Assembly: GCA_947460445.1 (NCBI GenBank)
Contig: CANHHS010000043.1
Coordinates: forward strand, 1 to 12,024
Direction of reading: 5' to 3'
DNA length: 12,024 nt
From: Opitutia bacterium
GTDB lineage: Bacteria > Verrucomicrobiota > Verrucomicrobiia > Opitutales > UBA953
Shown: piece by piece, positions 1 to 6,144 of the stretch
Position numbering within the stretch: position 1 is the first letter of the stretch
Layout of the letters: each line of letters starts with the position of its first letter
Notes under the pieces: model-generated
What the model was told of the DNA's origin: nothing
Databases searched by the model: none
What the model saw: only the letters and a program-made list of their open reading frames with translations
Program-made: the position numbers and the translations under genes

Positions 1-659
1 AGCTGAATTCCCCAGAGTTCATAGGCCATCGAGGGTAGGTCAGGGTGGAGCGTGTCTGGGCGATGTGGCAGGAGTTCCTCGGCGGTATGACTGCCTGTGG
101 TAACGGCATGGGCGGAGGCTAGGCCTGCATTGCGCGCGGTCTCGATATCAAAGGGCGAATCGCCGACCAAGCATGCGGTGCCTGCAGGCATCTTAAGTTG
201 CGAGAGCGCGTGATGTGTAAAGGCTGCTTCGGGCTTACGCCAGGGAACGAGGTTTGTCCCAAAGATACCATCGAGATTTTTATCCATATCGAGGTGGGCG
301 AGGAGCTTGAGAGAATTCGAATGATCTTTGTTCGTGAGTACGGCGACTTTGATGCCTCGGCTTCGTAGTGCGGGAAGCAGTTCGCGTGCGCCCGGATAAA
401 CTTCTAGACCTTCAAACATTACAGTTGGGAAGTGCTCAAGGTAGAGTCGGATGGCTGTCGATGCGTTGGCTTCTCCAACTAGGCGCGTCATTGTAGCTTT
501 GGCGGCTCCGCCTACAGATTTTTTAACCTCCGCAAAAGATCGCTCCGGCAGGCCCATGATTTTCATGACATCATTCGCGCAACGGTGAATGGCCACGAAG
601 TTATCGACCAAAGTTCCGTCTAAATCGAGTAAGACGGTCTGAGGGAGGGTTGATGACAT
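1..659 (-). CDS. HAD-superfamily hydrolase, phosphoglycolate phosphatase-like (3' end outside window)
   Basis: Reading the minus strand from the ATG at 659 gives 219 residues with no stop before the left edge, so the C-terminus is missing, probably by only a few residues given the usual 210-230 of this family. All four HAD motifs are visible. Motif I is LLDLDGTLVDN, with nucleophile D12 and acid/base D14. Motif II is VLTN, with T109. Motif III is the lysine in WRKPEAAF, K142. Motif IV is LVGDSPFDIETARNAG, with D167 and D171 for Mg2+. The segment between motifs I and II has the size of the helical cap of the Gph/PGMB-like subfamily. Such enzymes are soluble Mg2+-dependent phosphatases acting on small phosphorylated metabolites; 2-phosphoglycolate is a guess and the substrate cannot be fixed from sequence. 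The gene is divergent from the next one and has no clear Shine-Dalgarno sequence. Confidence 0.9.
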   Translation of the reverse strand, partial: MSSTLPQTVLLDLDGTLVDNFVAIHRCANDVMKIMGLPERSFAEVKKSVGGAAKATMTRLVGEANASTAIRLYLEHFPTVMFEGLEVYPGARELLPALRSRGIKVAVLTNKDHSNSLKLLAHLDMDKNLDGIFGTNLVPWRKPEAAFTHHALSQLKMPAGTACLVGDSPFDIETARNAGLASAHAVTTGSHTAEELLPHRPDTLHPDLPSMAYELWGIQ

Positions 660-743
660 GTGTTTATCACGCCCTGTTAGTGTGACTTTCCAAGTTTGGA
701 TTTGCAGGAAAGGTCTAAGAATCTACGGTTCGAGCATCTTCCT

Positions 744-1355
744 ATGACTTTCTCGCTTAATCTCGCTAAACCACTCGGTCGTCTCGGCTACTTGGCCAAC
801 CTCATTTTCTTCAGTGTAGTCTTCTCTGCCTTTGCATGGGGAGCACATTATTTGATGACGGTTAAGCTTCCGGAGAGCGGCGCGCACCACGAAGCCGAGG
901 TTGCCGCACAAACCGCCTATGCCACAAGCCTGACGAAGGCTAAGAAGGCAGCGGCAGGTAAAGCTTTGTCAGCCGAAGAGACAGCGAAGTTGAAGGCTGA
1001 AGCAACGGAAGTGGGTAAGAAAAAAGCTGAAGAAGCTCACCATCATGCATCCGCGACTTGGGCTCCTTTCCAAATCTTCTTACTGATTTTAGTCGCGGTC
1101 TTCTTTGGCGGGTTTGCATCCGTTGCTACCCAGCGCCGCATGAATGATGCAGGTTTGCACGGTACGCTTTGGTTAGTCATTGGCCACGTTGGTACATGGG
1201 GCTTGGCGTCCTTTTTAGCCTTCCTGCCTTACTTTGAAGCTGCAGGCACTACGCAGGGTTGGCTGAAGGCAACGTCGATTGCGGGCCTCATGCTTTTGCC
1301 GCTGTTGTTGCGTGGTGCAGGCAAGGGTGACTCGCACGACGCTCACGGTCACTGA
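744..1355 (+). CDS. DUF805-like inner-membrane protein with a charged insert
   Basis: The frame is open from a TTG at 696, but the ATG at 744 is preferred because MTFSLNLAKPLGRLGYL resembles the usual N-terminus of DUF805 proteins (a short lead, GR, then the first membrane helix). This gives 203 residues. Hydrophobic segments lie at about 15-36, 107-125, 141-163 and 174-190. The motif QRRMNDAGLHGTLWL (about 130-144) matches the RRLHDxGxSGWW signature of the family. Between helices 1 and 2, about 65 residues rich in Ala, Lys and Glu form a likely soluble helix, longer than the loop DUF805 proteins usually have. The C-terminus is His/Asp-rich (GDSHDAHGH) and might bind metal. DUF805 proteins are inner-membrane proteins of unknown function, so none is assigned. 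An AGGAAAGG at 706-713 is too far upstream to serve the ATG. The gene stands alone between a divergent phosphatase gene and the repeat-rich gap before the antiporter. Confidence 0.75.
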   Translation: MTFSLNLAKPLGRLGYLANLIFFSVVFSAFAWGAHYLMTVKLPESGAHHEAEVAAQTAYATSLTKAKKAAAGKALSAEETAKLKAEATEVGKKKAEEAHHHASATWAPFQIFLLILVAVFFGGFASVATQRRMNDAGLHGTLWLVIGHVGTWGLASFLAFLPYFEAAGTTQGWLKATSIAGLMLLPLLLRGAGKGDSHDAHGH

Positions 1356-1367
1356 GGCGGCGTACGC

Positions 1368-1402
1368 GCGGGAAGGAGCAAGCGGGAAGCAGGAAGATTA
1401 AG
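1368..1402 (+). repeat. Heptamer repeat array, upstream copy
   Basis: Four consecutive seven-base units, GCGGGAA, GGAGCAA, GCGGGAA and GCAGGAA (1368-1395), are followed by GATTAAG, one base from the GACTAAG unit found after the antiporter gene. The array lies just past the stop of the DUF805-like gene. Part of it, 1380-1396, is the left arm of a 17-bp perfect inverted repeat with 1487-1503. Confidence 0.6.
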
Positions 1403-1503
1403 GATGGCCGATGGCGATCTCACGGGGTGGTCGCGTAACAGGCGCGTGAGCGATGACGCGCGATTACAGCGTCATCATTCTTGCCCCTTCCTGCTTCCCG
1501 CTT
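1380..1503. repeat. 17-bp perfect inverted repeat with inner hairpins
   Basis: AAGCGGGAAGCAGGAAG at 1380-1396 is exactly the reverse complement of 1487-1503; similarity continues outward more loosely on both sides. The 90 bases between the arms hold two mutually exclusive smaller stems: GCGCGT (1442-1447) with ACGCGC (1456-1461), and GATGACGC (1452-1459) with GCGTCATC (1469-1476). No T-run follows any of them, so they are not typical Rho-independent terminators. The block fills most of the gap between the DUF805-like gene and the antiporter gene. Confidence 0.75.
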
Positions 1504-1520
1504 ACATCTCCTTCTTCCCG
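1478..1520 (-). repeat. Heptamer repeat array in opposite orientation, abutting the antiporter start
   Basis: Read on the minus strand, this stretch contains in register GATGTAA, GCGGGAA, GCAGGAA and GGGGCAA, with a degenerate CGGGAA at its upstream end. It is the inverted counterpart of the array at 1368-1402 and provides the right arm of the inverted repeat. If translated on the plus strand from the TTG at 1481 it would give a low-complexity Leu/Pro leader, which argues against that start. Confidence 0.55.
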
Positions 1521-2779
1521 TGAGCTTACCCCAGCTTGTCCTCCACCTTGTCGCAGAGTATGGACTCATTCTCTGTGCTGCGCACCTGTTTGGAAGGCTC
1601 GCAGTGCGACTAGGGCAACCATCGGTTGTCGGCATGATGGTGGCAGGTGTCTTTCTTGGCCCATCTGCCTTTGGGCATTTCGCACCTTCCGTACAGACAT
1701 GGTGTTTTCCTTCAGAGACACTTAAGATTTTGCAGTGGTGTGCGCAGTTAGGAGTGGGGCTTTACCTTTTTAGTACAGGTTTAGATTTTGATGTAAGCTT
1801 GGTTGCACGCCGCACCCGTGCTGCTGTCAGCATTTCACTTGCGGGGATTCTTGTCCCATTCCTACTCGCATGGCCACTCGCTTGCTGGCTTGAGGGGCAG
1901 ACAGGGCTCTTCGCTGACAATGTAGCACTTTGGCAGCGCATCCTCTTTCTCGGATCCGCTATCGCTATCACCGCTTTCCCGATGCTCGTTTGGATTGTTC
2001 GCGAACGAGGGCTAGCCGGCACTTCAATGGGAGCGCTGGCGATTGCTGCTGGAGCCATCAATGATGCCCTTGCTTGGTGCATTTTAGCACTAGTCGTTTC
2101 GTCAATCAGCGGCGATACGTCGCTTCTACTTCTTGCGGCCTTAGGTGCCGCTGTGATGGCTGTCTTTTGTTATTATTGGGGTCGACGGATACTGGCGGTC
2201 CTAACTGAACCTGTTGAAGCTGCCGGATGTGTGCGCGTGCAAAATCTTATCCCTGTCATCCTGGTACTCGCGGCCTTTCTTGGGTTTAGCGAATGGATTG
2301 GACTACACGCAGTCTTTGGCGGCTTTCTTTGCGGGCTCTGTCTTCCGCGCGGTCGACTCACTGAGTGGCTGCGTGGAAAACTAGATCCAGTAGTTGGGCC
2401 ATTTCTCCTGCCGCTCTTCTTTACATTTTCTGGGCTCAACACTCGCCTTGATTTAGTACTGTCGATGGAAGGACTACAGGTGCTTGCCGCCGTACTTGTT
2501 ATTTCTGTTCTTGGCAAAGGTGTGGCGTGCTGGGGTGCGGCACGATTCGCAGGGATGGATAATGCATCGGCATGCGGTCTCGGCGCGCTGATGAACGCAC
2601 GCGGGCTCATGGAGCTTATTCTTTTGAATATCGGACTCAGTGCGGGGATTGTTGGCCCGCTGCTTTTCTCCGTACTCGTGCTGATGGCGATTCTGACAAC
2701 CTTCGCCGCGACGCCGCTCTTTAACTGGCTGGGGCCGAAGGCGGAGACGAAAGATGAGAGACTAAAGACTAAGGACTAA
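1520..2779 (+). CDS. CPA2-family cation:proton antiporter, membrane domain only
   Basis: The frame is open from TTG 1481, but GTG 1520 is chosen: the first 13 codons of the longer form are a repeat array, and MSLPQLVLHLVAEYGLILCA is a plausible first helix. The 419-residue product is almost wholly hydrophobic, with about 11-13 membrane segments. Family marks are GQPSVVGMMVAGVFLGPSAFG (partly, near residues 32-51), the helix with GLYLFSTGLDFD, and AGAINDALAW near residues 178-187. The Asn-Asp pair (181-182) sits where cation/proton antiporters have their ion-binding ND or DD pair. KefB/KefC proteins carry a C-terminal RCK/TrkA-N domain; here the protein ends after the membrane domain. The expected role is exchange of Na+ or K+ for H+ across the inner membrane; which ion is not visible. 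The last residues, ETKDERLKTKD, and the TAA stop are encoded by a heptamer repeat array, so the C-terminus is probably non-conserved. No Shine-Dalgarno sequence is seen. Confidence 0.85.
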   Translation: MSLPQLVLHLVAEYGLILCAAHLFGRLAVRLGQPSVVGMMVAGVFLGPSAFGHFAPSVQTWCFPSETLKILQWCAQLGVGLYLFSTGLDFDVSLVARRTRAAVSISLAGILVPFLLAWPLACWLEGQTGLFADNVALWQRILFLGSAIAITAFPMLVWIVRERGLAGTSMGALAIAAGAINDALAWCILALVVSSISGDTSLLLLAALGAAVMAVFCYYWGRRILAVLTEPVEAAGCVRVQNLIPVILVLAAFLGFSEWIGLHAVFGGFLCGLCLPRGRLTEWLRGKLDPVVGPFLLPLFFTFSGLNTRLDLVLSMEGLQVLAAVLVISVLGKGVACWGAARFAGMDNASACGLGALMNARGLMELILLNIGLSAGIVGPLLFSVLVLMAILTTFAATPLFNWLGPKAETKDERLKTKD

Positions 2780-2815
2780 AGACTAAGGACTAAGCACTAA
2801 GGACTAAGGACTAAA
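2746..2815 (+). repeat. GACTAAR heptamer tandem array overlapping the antiporter stop
   Basis: Eight seven-base units run from 2760 to 2815: GACTAAA, GACTAAG, GACTAAA, GACTAAG, GACTAAG, CACTAAG, GACTAAG, GACTAAA. Two degenerate units, GACGAAA and GATGAGA, precede them at 2746-2759. Each clean unit contains TAA forward and TAG on the reverse strand. Because seven is not a multiple of three, three units in a row put a stop in every frame on both strands. The antiporter reading frame enters the array and stops at 2777-2779. Confidence 0.9.
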
Positions 2816-2837
2816 GTTAGATGGCAGGAAAGATCGC

Positions 2838-2858
2838 GGTCACCTCGGCGAGGCGACC
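2838..2858. repeat. Compact near-perfect palindrome between convergent genes
   Basis: GGTCACCTCG (2838-2847), one base, then CGAGGCGACC (2849-2858). The arms match at nine of ten positions, and in a minus-strand transcript the odd position becomes a G-U pair. It lies midway between the convergent antiporter and ridA-like genes. No T-run follows on either strand, so it is not a classical intrinsic terminator, though it could halt or protect transcripts. Confidence 0.6.
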
Positions 2859-2878
2859 TTACCAAAGACAGGTCCAAA

Positions 2879-2892
2879 GACTAAGGGCTAAC
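2879..2892 (+). repeat. Two further heptamer units
   Basis: GACTAAG followed by GGCTAAC. The first base lies 119 bases (17 x 7) after the first clean unit at 2760, so these copies keep the register of the main array across a 63-base interruption. They end seven bases short of the ridA-like stop codon. Confidence 0.6.
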
Positions 2893-2898
2893 GTGGTC

Positions 2899-3363
2899 TT
2901 AGACTTCTAGGGTGATCTGAACTTCGACGGCTGCGTTGAGCGGTAGGCCATTGACGGATACGGCTGCTCGTGCGTGCTTACCGGTATCGCCAAAAACAGA
3001 GACGAGAAATTCTGAGCAACCATTAAGCACTTTTGGGCTGTCCGAAAAGCCATCGATGCCGTTGACGTAGCCCTGAACCATGACGACGCGTTTGATGGCA
3101 TCTAAAGAGCCCAAGGCGACACGCGCATTGGCCAATGCGTTCAGCGCGCAAATGCGGGCGCCTTCGGCAGCAGCGGCGATGTCGACGTCTTTACCGACTT
3201 TGCCTGCGCAGACAATTTTTCCGTCACGCAGTGGAAGGGTTCCTGCCAGCACGAGCAGATTGCCTGTGCGCACGGAGGGTACATAAGCACCAGCAGAGGC
3301 AGGCGGGGTGGGCAATTCGATGCCTAGCTCGCGAAGGCGAGCCTCAGGGGAATAAACGGACAT
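2899..3363 (-). CDS. RidA/YjgF/UK114-family protein
   Basis: 154 residues starting at the ATG at 3363. RidA proteins are trimeric and hydrolyse reactive enamine/imine intermediates made by PLP enzymes such as threonine dehydratase, protecting other enzymes from damage. Family signs here are GNLLVLAGTLPLRDGKI (about 35-50), the alternating helical segment with AAEGARICALNALA, and HARAAVSVNGLPLNAAVEVQ near 130-149. In that last segment, R132 aligns with the substrate-binding arginine of RidA. The chain is longer than the roughly 128 residues of E. coli RidA, with an N-terminal extension (RELGIELPTPPASAGAY) typical of a separate subfamily in COG0251, so deaminase activity is likely but not certain. 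It is the second gene of a pair: three bases separate its start from the stop of the upstream exported-protein gene. Its 3' end faces the antiporter gene across a repeat-rich gap. Confidence 0.88.
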   Translation of the reverse strand: MSVYSPEARLRELGIELPTPPASAGAYVPSVRTGNLLVLAGTLPLRDGKIVCAGKVGKDVDIAAAAEGARICALNALANARVALGSLDAIKRVVMVQGYVNGIDGFSDSPKVLNGCSEFLVSVFGDTGKHARAAVSVNGLPLNAAVEVQITLEV

Positions 3364-3366
3364 CGC

Positions 3367-3921
3367 TTAGCGCGTGCGTGGCTTCGACATTAAATCCAGC
3401 ATCTCGACGATGAGCTCGCGTGACTTGGATTTGATGTCGCGGGTTAGCACGGTGTCAGATGTACCCGCTGCGCTACGCTCAGCACGATAGGTCTCGGCAA
3501 CGATTGGTTGGCTGTTACGGCGAATGGTTGCGTCGTCACGTACAGACAATGAAACCTGTCCAGCGAAGCGACCGAGGCCTCGGTCAAAGCGAATTTCGAT
3601 AACGAGCTGTGGGGTCGATGCGTCAGGATTGAGCGCAGGGAGTTCCTTGGTGGTGACTCCAGCACGACGAAGCTCCAGTTCGGCGAGATCGCGGAGCTCG
3701 TTGCGGAGCTCAGCATCATCGGGACGGTTTTCAGTCGTGCGAACGTCGATGTAAAAATAGGAAATCGACTTCAGGCGAGCGACCGAAGGGTCAGCTTCAC
3801 CTGGCTTTGGGGCGGTCCGGGTAGCAGGGGTCGGTGCCGTTGGGCTGGCAGGGTCTTCGAATCCTTGAGCGGAAAGAAGGGCTGCGACGACAAGGAGAGG
3901 GAGGGCGATGCGAAGGCGCAT
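3367..3921 (-). CDS. Exported protein of unknown function
   Basis: 184 residues from the ATG at 3921. I do not recognise a family. Residues 1-20 form a signal peptide: MRLR, a hydrophobic core (IALPLLVVAALL), then SAQG, with likely cleavage after Ala18. There is no lipobox cysteine, so a soluble periplasmic protein is expected. Residues 22-45 are Pro/Thr/Ala-rich and probably disordered. The rest looks like one compact alpha/beta domain: a strand (SISYFYIDVRT, 52-62), a charged helix (ELRNELRDLAELELRRAG, 71-88), two strands (PQLVIEIRFD and QVSLSVRDD), then a C-terminal helix (KSRELIVEMLDLM). A strand-helix-strand order with a 'helix ending in RRAG' recalls small envelope proteins of the LptE/DUF4136 type, but this is only a resemblance. 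It is the first gene of a pair with the RidA-family gene and diverges from tolQ, with 104 bases between the two starts. Confidence 0.7.
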   Translation of the reverse strand: MRLRIALPLLVVAALLSAQGFEDPASPTAPTPATRTAPKPGEADPSVARLKSISYFYIDVRTTENRPDDAELRNELRDLAELELRRAGVTTKELPALNPDASTPQLVIEIRFDRGLGRFAGQVSLSVRDDATIRRNSQPIVAETYRAERSAAGTSDTVLTRDIKSKSRELIVEMLDLMSKPRTR

Positions 3922-4025
3922 GGGGACTTTATGGTTGATAGTTGGGCTGGGGTAAACCGTGAAATGAAAGAGGATATGCCCTTTCCGTCTCGCCCTCGGC
4001 TAACTCATATCTTAAAGAAATACCG

Positions 4026-4937
4026 ATGATTTTCCATAGCCTTAGTCTCCACCTTGCTACTTCCGAGCGTGGCATTGCGTGGTTTTACGAACAAATGGAC
4101 GCTCCCGGTCGTGCTGTCGCCGGCGTTCTTCTCCTCTGCTCGTTCATAGGTTGGGGTGCGATGATCCAAAAGTGGAGTGACGTCCAAGACGTGCGCCGTC
4201 GTAACCACGCATTTGAAGGACGTCTCCGCAATGAAAACGCCGTCACATCTTTAAACTTCCCGCGCAGCGCAGGTCTTTGTCCTTACGAGTATTTAGTCGC
4301 CGAAGCGACAACCGCTTACCAACGCCACAAGGGGAAGATGACTTCGCGTCAAGATATCGCGCTGTGTATGGGGCACGTTGAGAATGCCATCCAGCGTGGC
4401 ATCGCTCGCACCTTGGTTAAGTATGAAGAAAAGATGGTGCTGCTAAGCTCACTTGTCTCCGGGGGTCCTTTCTTGGGACTACTAGGAACTGTTTGGGGTG
4501 TGATGATCACTTTCGGTGCACTCTCTGAAAAGGCTACCATCTCGATGCTTGCTCCGGGTGTTTCCGGTGCATTGGTGACGACGACTTTAGGTCTGCTCGT
4601 TGCCATTCCCGCCACGTTTGGTTATAACTTCTTACTCACGCAGGTTAAAATCATGACCACAGAGCTTGAAAACTATGCGAGCTCGTTGGCGGACCGCGTG
4701 GAACTCGAGCTTGAGGCCGAGGTTCGTCTAAATCTCGAGGCACGTGCGCAGCAAGCTGCCCATGCTCCCGCCTACGCAGCACCCGTACAGCCGGTGGCTC
4801 CTGTTGTGGTACAGCCCGTTTATCAAGCGCCAGTGGCGACGCCTGCGTCACCCGCACCTGTGCCAACGCCTATTCCAACGTCGACGCCTGCTGAACCGCC
4901 CGAAGATTCTATTCCTGGTTGGGAGGACGCCCGTTAA
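4026..4937 (+). CDS. tolQ: TolQ/ExbB/MotA-family proton channel subunit
   Basis: 303 residues from the ATG at 4026. The family forms a pentameric inner-membrane channel around a TolR/ExbD dimer and uses the proton gradient to drive TolA or TonB. Three membrane helices are visible, at about 30-47, 137-164 and 179-204, with the large cytoplasmic loop between the first two. The diagnostic TolQ-ExbB segments are GGPFLGLLGTVWGVMITF (146-163) and APGVSGALVTTTLGLLVAIP (177-196). After the last helix a charged amphipathic stretch (about 215-243) leads into a 55-residue Pro/Ala/Val-rich tail ending EDSIPGWEDAR. E. coli TolQ (230 residues) has no such tail. The gene is first of three tightly packed genes; the tolR start lies three bases after its stop. 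TolQ is preferred over ExbB because the third gene looks like TolA. No strong Shine-Dalgarno sequence is present. Confidence 0.88.
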   Translation: MIFHSLSLHLATSERGIAWFYEQMDAPGRAVAGVLLLCSFIGWGAMIQKWSDVQDVRRRNHAFEGRLRNENAVTSLNFPRSAGLCPYEYLVAEATTAYQRHKGKMTSRQDIALCMGHVENAIQRGIARTLVKYEEKMVLLSSLVSGGPFLGLLGTVWGVMITFGALSEKATISMLAPGVSGALVTTTLGLLVAIPATFGYNFLLTQVKIMTTELENYASSLADRVELELEAEVRLNLEARAQQAAHAPAYAAPVQPVAPVVVQPVYQAPVATPASPAPVPTPIPTSTPAEPPEDSIPGWEDAR

Positions 4938-4940
4938 GTC

Positions 4941-5366
4941 ATGGCACGTAGTTTTTCCAGACCCCATCGCTTGCATGCGATGACAGAGTTGAACGTCACC
5001 CCGATGCTCGATTTGTGTTTTTGCCTTTTGATCATCTTCATGATCTCCACGCCTGTGCTTGAGCAGACGACCCAAGTTAATTTACCGAAAGCTACGCAGG
5101 GCGCAGGTAAATCTACAGACACCAAACAAAAATACGTCATTGTGAGTATTGATGCTGCCGGAAAATTAACCTTGGGAAATAAGACCGTAACGTTGCGTGA
5201 GCTTGAAAATGAATTTGCGAGCATTGCGGCGCTTCCTGAATCGGAACAGCCGATTGTCCGCGTACGCGGCGAAGGCACCACCACGCTACAAAAGTTGATG
5301 GATATTTTTTCGGCAGCTAAATCAAAAGGCTTAACCAAAGTTGGTATCGATACTGAGATTCGCTAA
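4941..5366 (+). CDS. tolR: TolR/ExbD-family proton channel subunit
   Basis: 141 residues, the usual TolR/ExbD length. The N-terminus is short and basic (MARSFSRPHR). The family signature ELNVTPMLDLCFCLLIIFMI (16-35) follows, containing the single membrane helix and the essential proton-carrying aspartate, here D24 (D23 in E. coli TolR, D25 in ExbD). Residues after about 45 form the periplasmic domain, with an alternating strand/helix pattern, including KYVIVSIDAAGKLTLGN and QPIVRVRGEGTTTLQKLMDI, and the usual ending GLTKVGIDTE. The gene begins three bases after the tolQ-like stop and ends two bases before the tolA-like start, so all three are probably translated from one message in matched amounts. 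A GGGAGG at 4921-4926, inside the end of tolQ, is 14 bases from the ATG and may help initiation. The basic chemistry is clear; assignment to Tol rather than Exb rests on the downstream gene. Confidence 0.9.
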   Translation: MARSFSRPHRLHAMTELNVTPMLDLCFCLLIIFMISTPVLEQTTQVNLPKATQGAGKSTDTKQKYVIVSIDAAGKLTLGNKTVTLRELENEFASIAALPESEQPIVRVRGEGTTTLQKLMDIFSAAKSKGLTKVGIDTEIR

Positions 5367-5368
5367 AG

Positions 5369-6139
5369 ATGTCGGAAGGATCTAAAGGCTGGGTTGGTTC
5401 GCTGGTAGTGCACGGAGCACTGGTTGCACTTTTGGTGGGTGCTTCTTGGTGGGGCGCACAACAACAAGCTGGCAATCTGGATGCAGTTGACCCGTTGCTG
5501 GTTGATTTGAACGGCATCGTCGGTCGCAAGGCAGGCGAAGTCGGACGCGAAGAGGGTGTCGCCAAAGGGCAGACAACGGGTTCGCGGCTCTTTCACTTTA
5601 AGCCAGTAGATTTAGATAAGATTCGCCGGGAGCAGCAGGCCGAAAACGCGGGTGGTTCTTCAAGTGCAGGTGCTACCCAGTCTAAAGGTTCGGGAAGTAA
5701 AACTTCACGTTCGTCGGGTAGTAAAGAATCCCTCGATAACTTTCTAAATGGTAAGGGTACGGGTCGCGGTACGGGTACAGCGGCTGGCGTATCTGGGGTG
5801 AGTCTTGGTCGATCGACAGGCACAGGAGACAATGGTGGCGATGGTGGTACGGCGAGTGCTCAGCAAATGTACGCTGGAGAAGTGCTGGCGCGTTTTCGGC
5901 AAGCCTGGGCCGATACGGTGACGAGTCAGGGTGAAGACCTTGGCACCATCCAATGTGGGGTTAAGGTTTCTGTCTCAGCCTCTGGGCAGGTGACTTTTTC
6001 GGGTTTCATTTCCGCACCTTCGTCTTCAAAAGCAGCTACGCTGGTACGTCGCGCTGTTGGCCAGATCGGCAACTGTGGGGCTCCACCTCTCGGTAAAGCT
6101 TTCGACATCGAATTCCCGCGCGTGAGTACGAGCGAGTAA
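5369..6139 (+). CDS. tolA: TolA-like energy transducer with Gly/Ser-rich linker
   Basis: 256 residues from the ATG at 5369. The N-terminal helix (about 9-28) contains SLVVHGALVALL, matching the S-x3-H membrane motif by which TonB and TolA engage their motor (S11, H15). Residues 29-90 are polar. Residues 94-162 are a low-complexity Gly/Ser/Thr linker. The C-terminal domain starts at YAGEVLARFRQAW (168-180) and resembles TolA domain III: YAG followed by a helix, a Cys (C196) before a strand (VKVSVSASGQVTF), a second Cys (C236) and a PPLGKAFDIEFP ending. E. coli TolA likewise has two cysteines in this domain, forming a disulphide. The protein is shorter than E. coli TolA (421 residues), and the linker is flexible rather than the long Ala/Lys/Glu helix. 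It should couple the TolQR proton motor to the outer membrane. Its tight fit behind tolR supports this; TolB and Pal genes are not present in the window. Confidence 0.8.
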   Translation: MSEGSKGWVGSLVVHGALVALLVGASWWGAQQQAGNLDAVDPLLVDLNGIVGRKAGEVGREEGVAKGQTTGSRLFHFKPVDLDKIRREQQAENAGGSSSAGATQSKGSGSKTSRSSGSKESLDNFLNGKGTGRGTGTAAGVSGVSLGRSTGTGDNGGDGGTASAQQMYAGEVLARFRQAWADTVTSQGEDLGTIQCGVKVSVSASGQVTFSGFISAPSSSKAATLVRRAVGQIGNCGAPPLGKAFDIEFPRVSTSE

Positions 6140-6144
6140 GTCGA

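Noticed and set aside
696..743. Longer DUF805-like protein from TTG 696
   Set aside because: The added 16 residues are polar and not expected in the family; ATG 744 gives the typical N-terminus.
1481..1519. Longer antiporter start at TTG 1481
   Set aside because: The extra codons are exactly the inverted heptamer array and encode low-complexity residues; GTG 1520 leads straight into the first membrane helix.
2173..2610. 145-codon minus-strand open frame inside the antiporter gene
   Set aside because: It is antisense to conserved membrane-protein coding sequence and its product is Ser/Arg/Pro-rich, typical of a shadow frame.
2746..2892. Heptamer arrays considered as a CRISPR array or origin iterons
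   Set aside because: Units are seven bases with no spacers, there are no cas or replication genes, and no DnaA-box cluster is seen.
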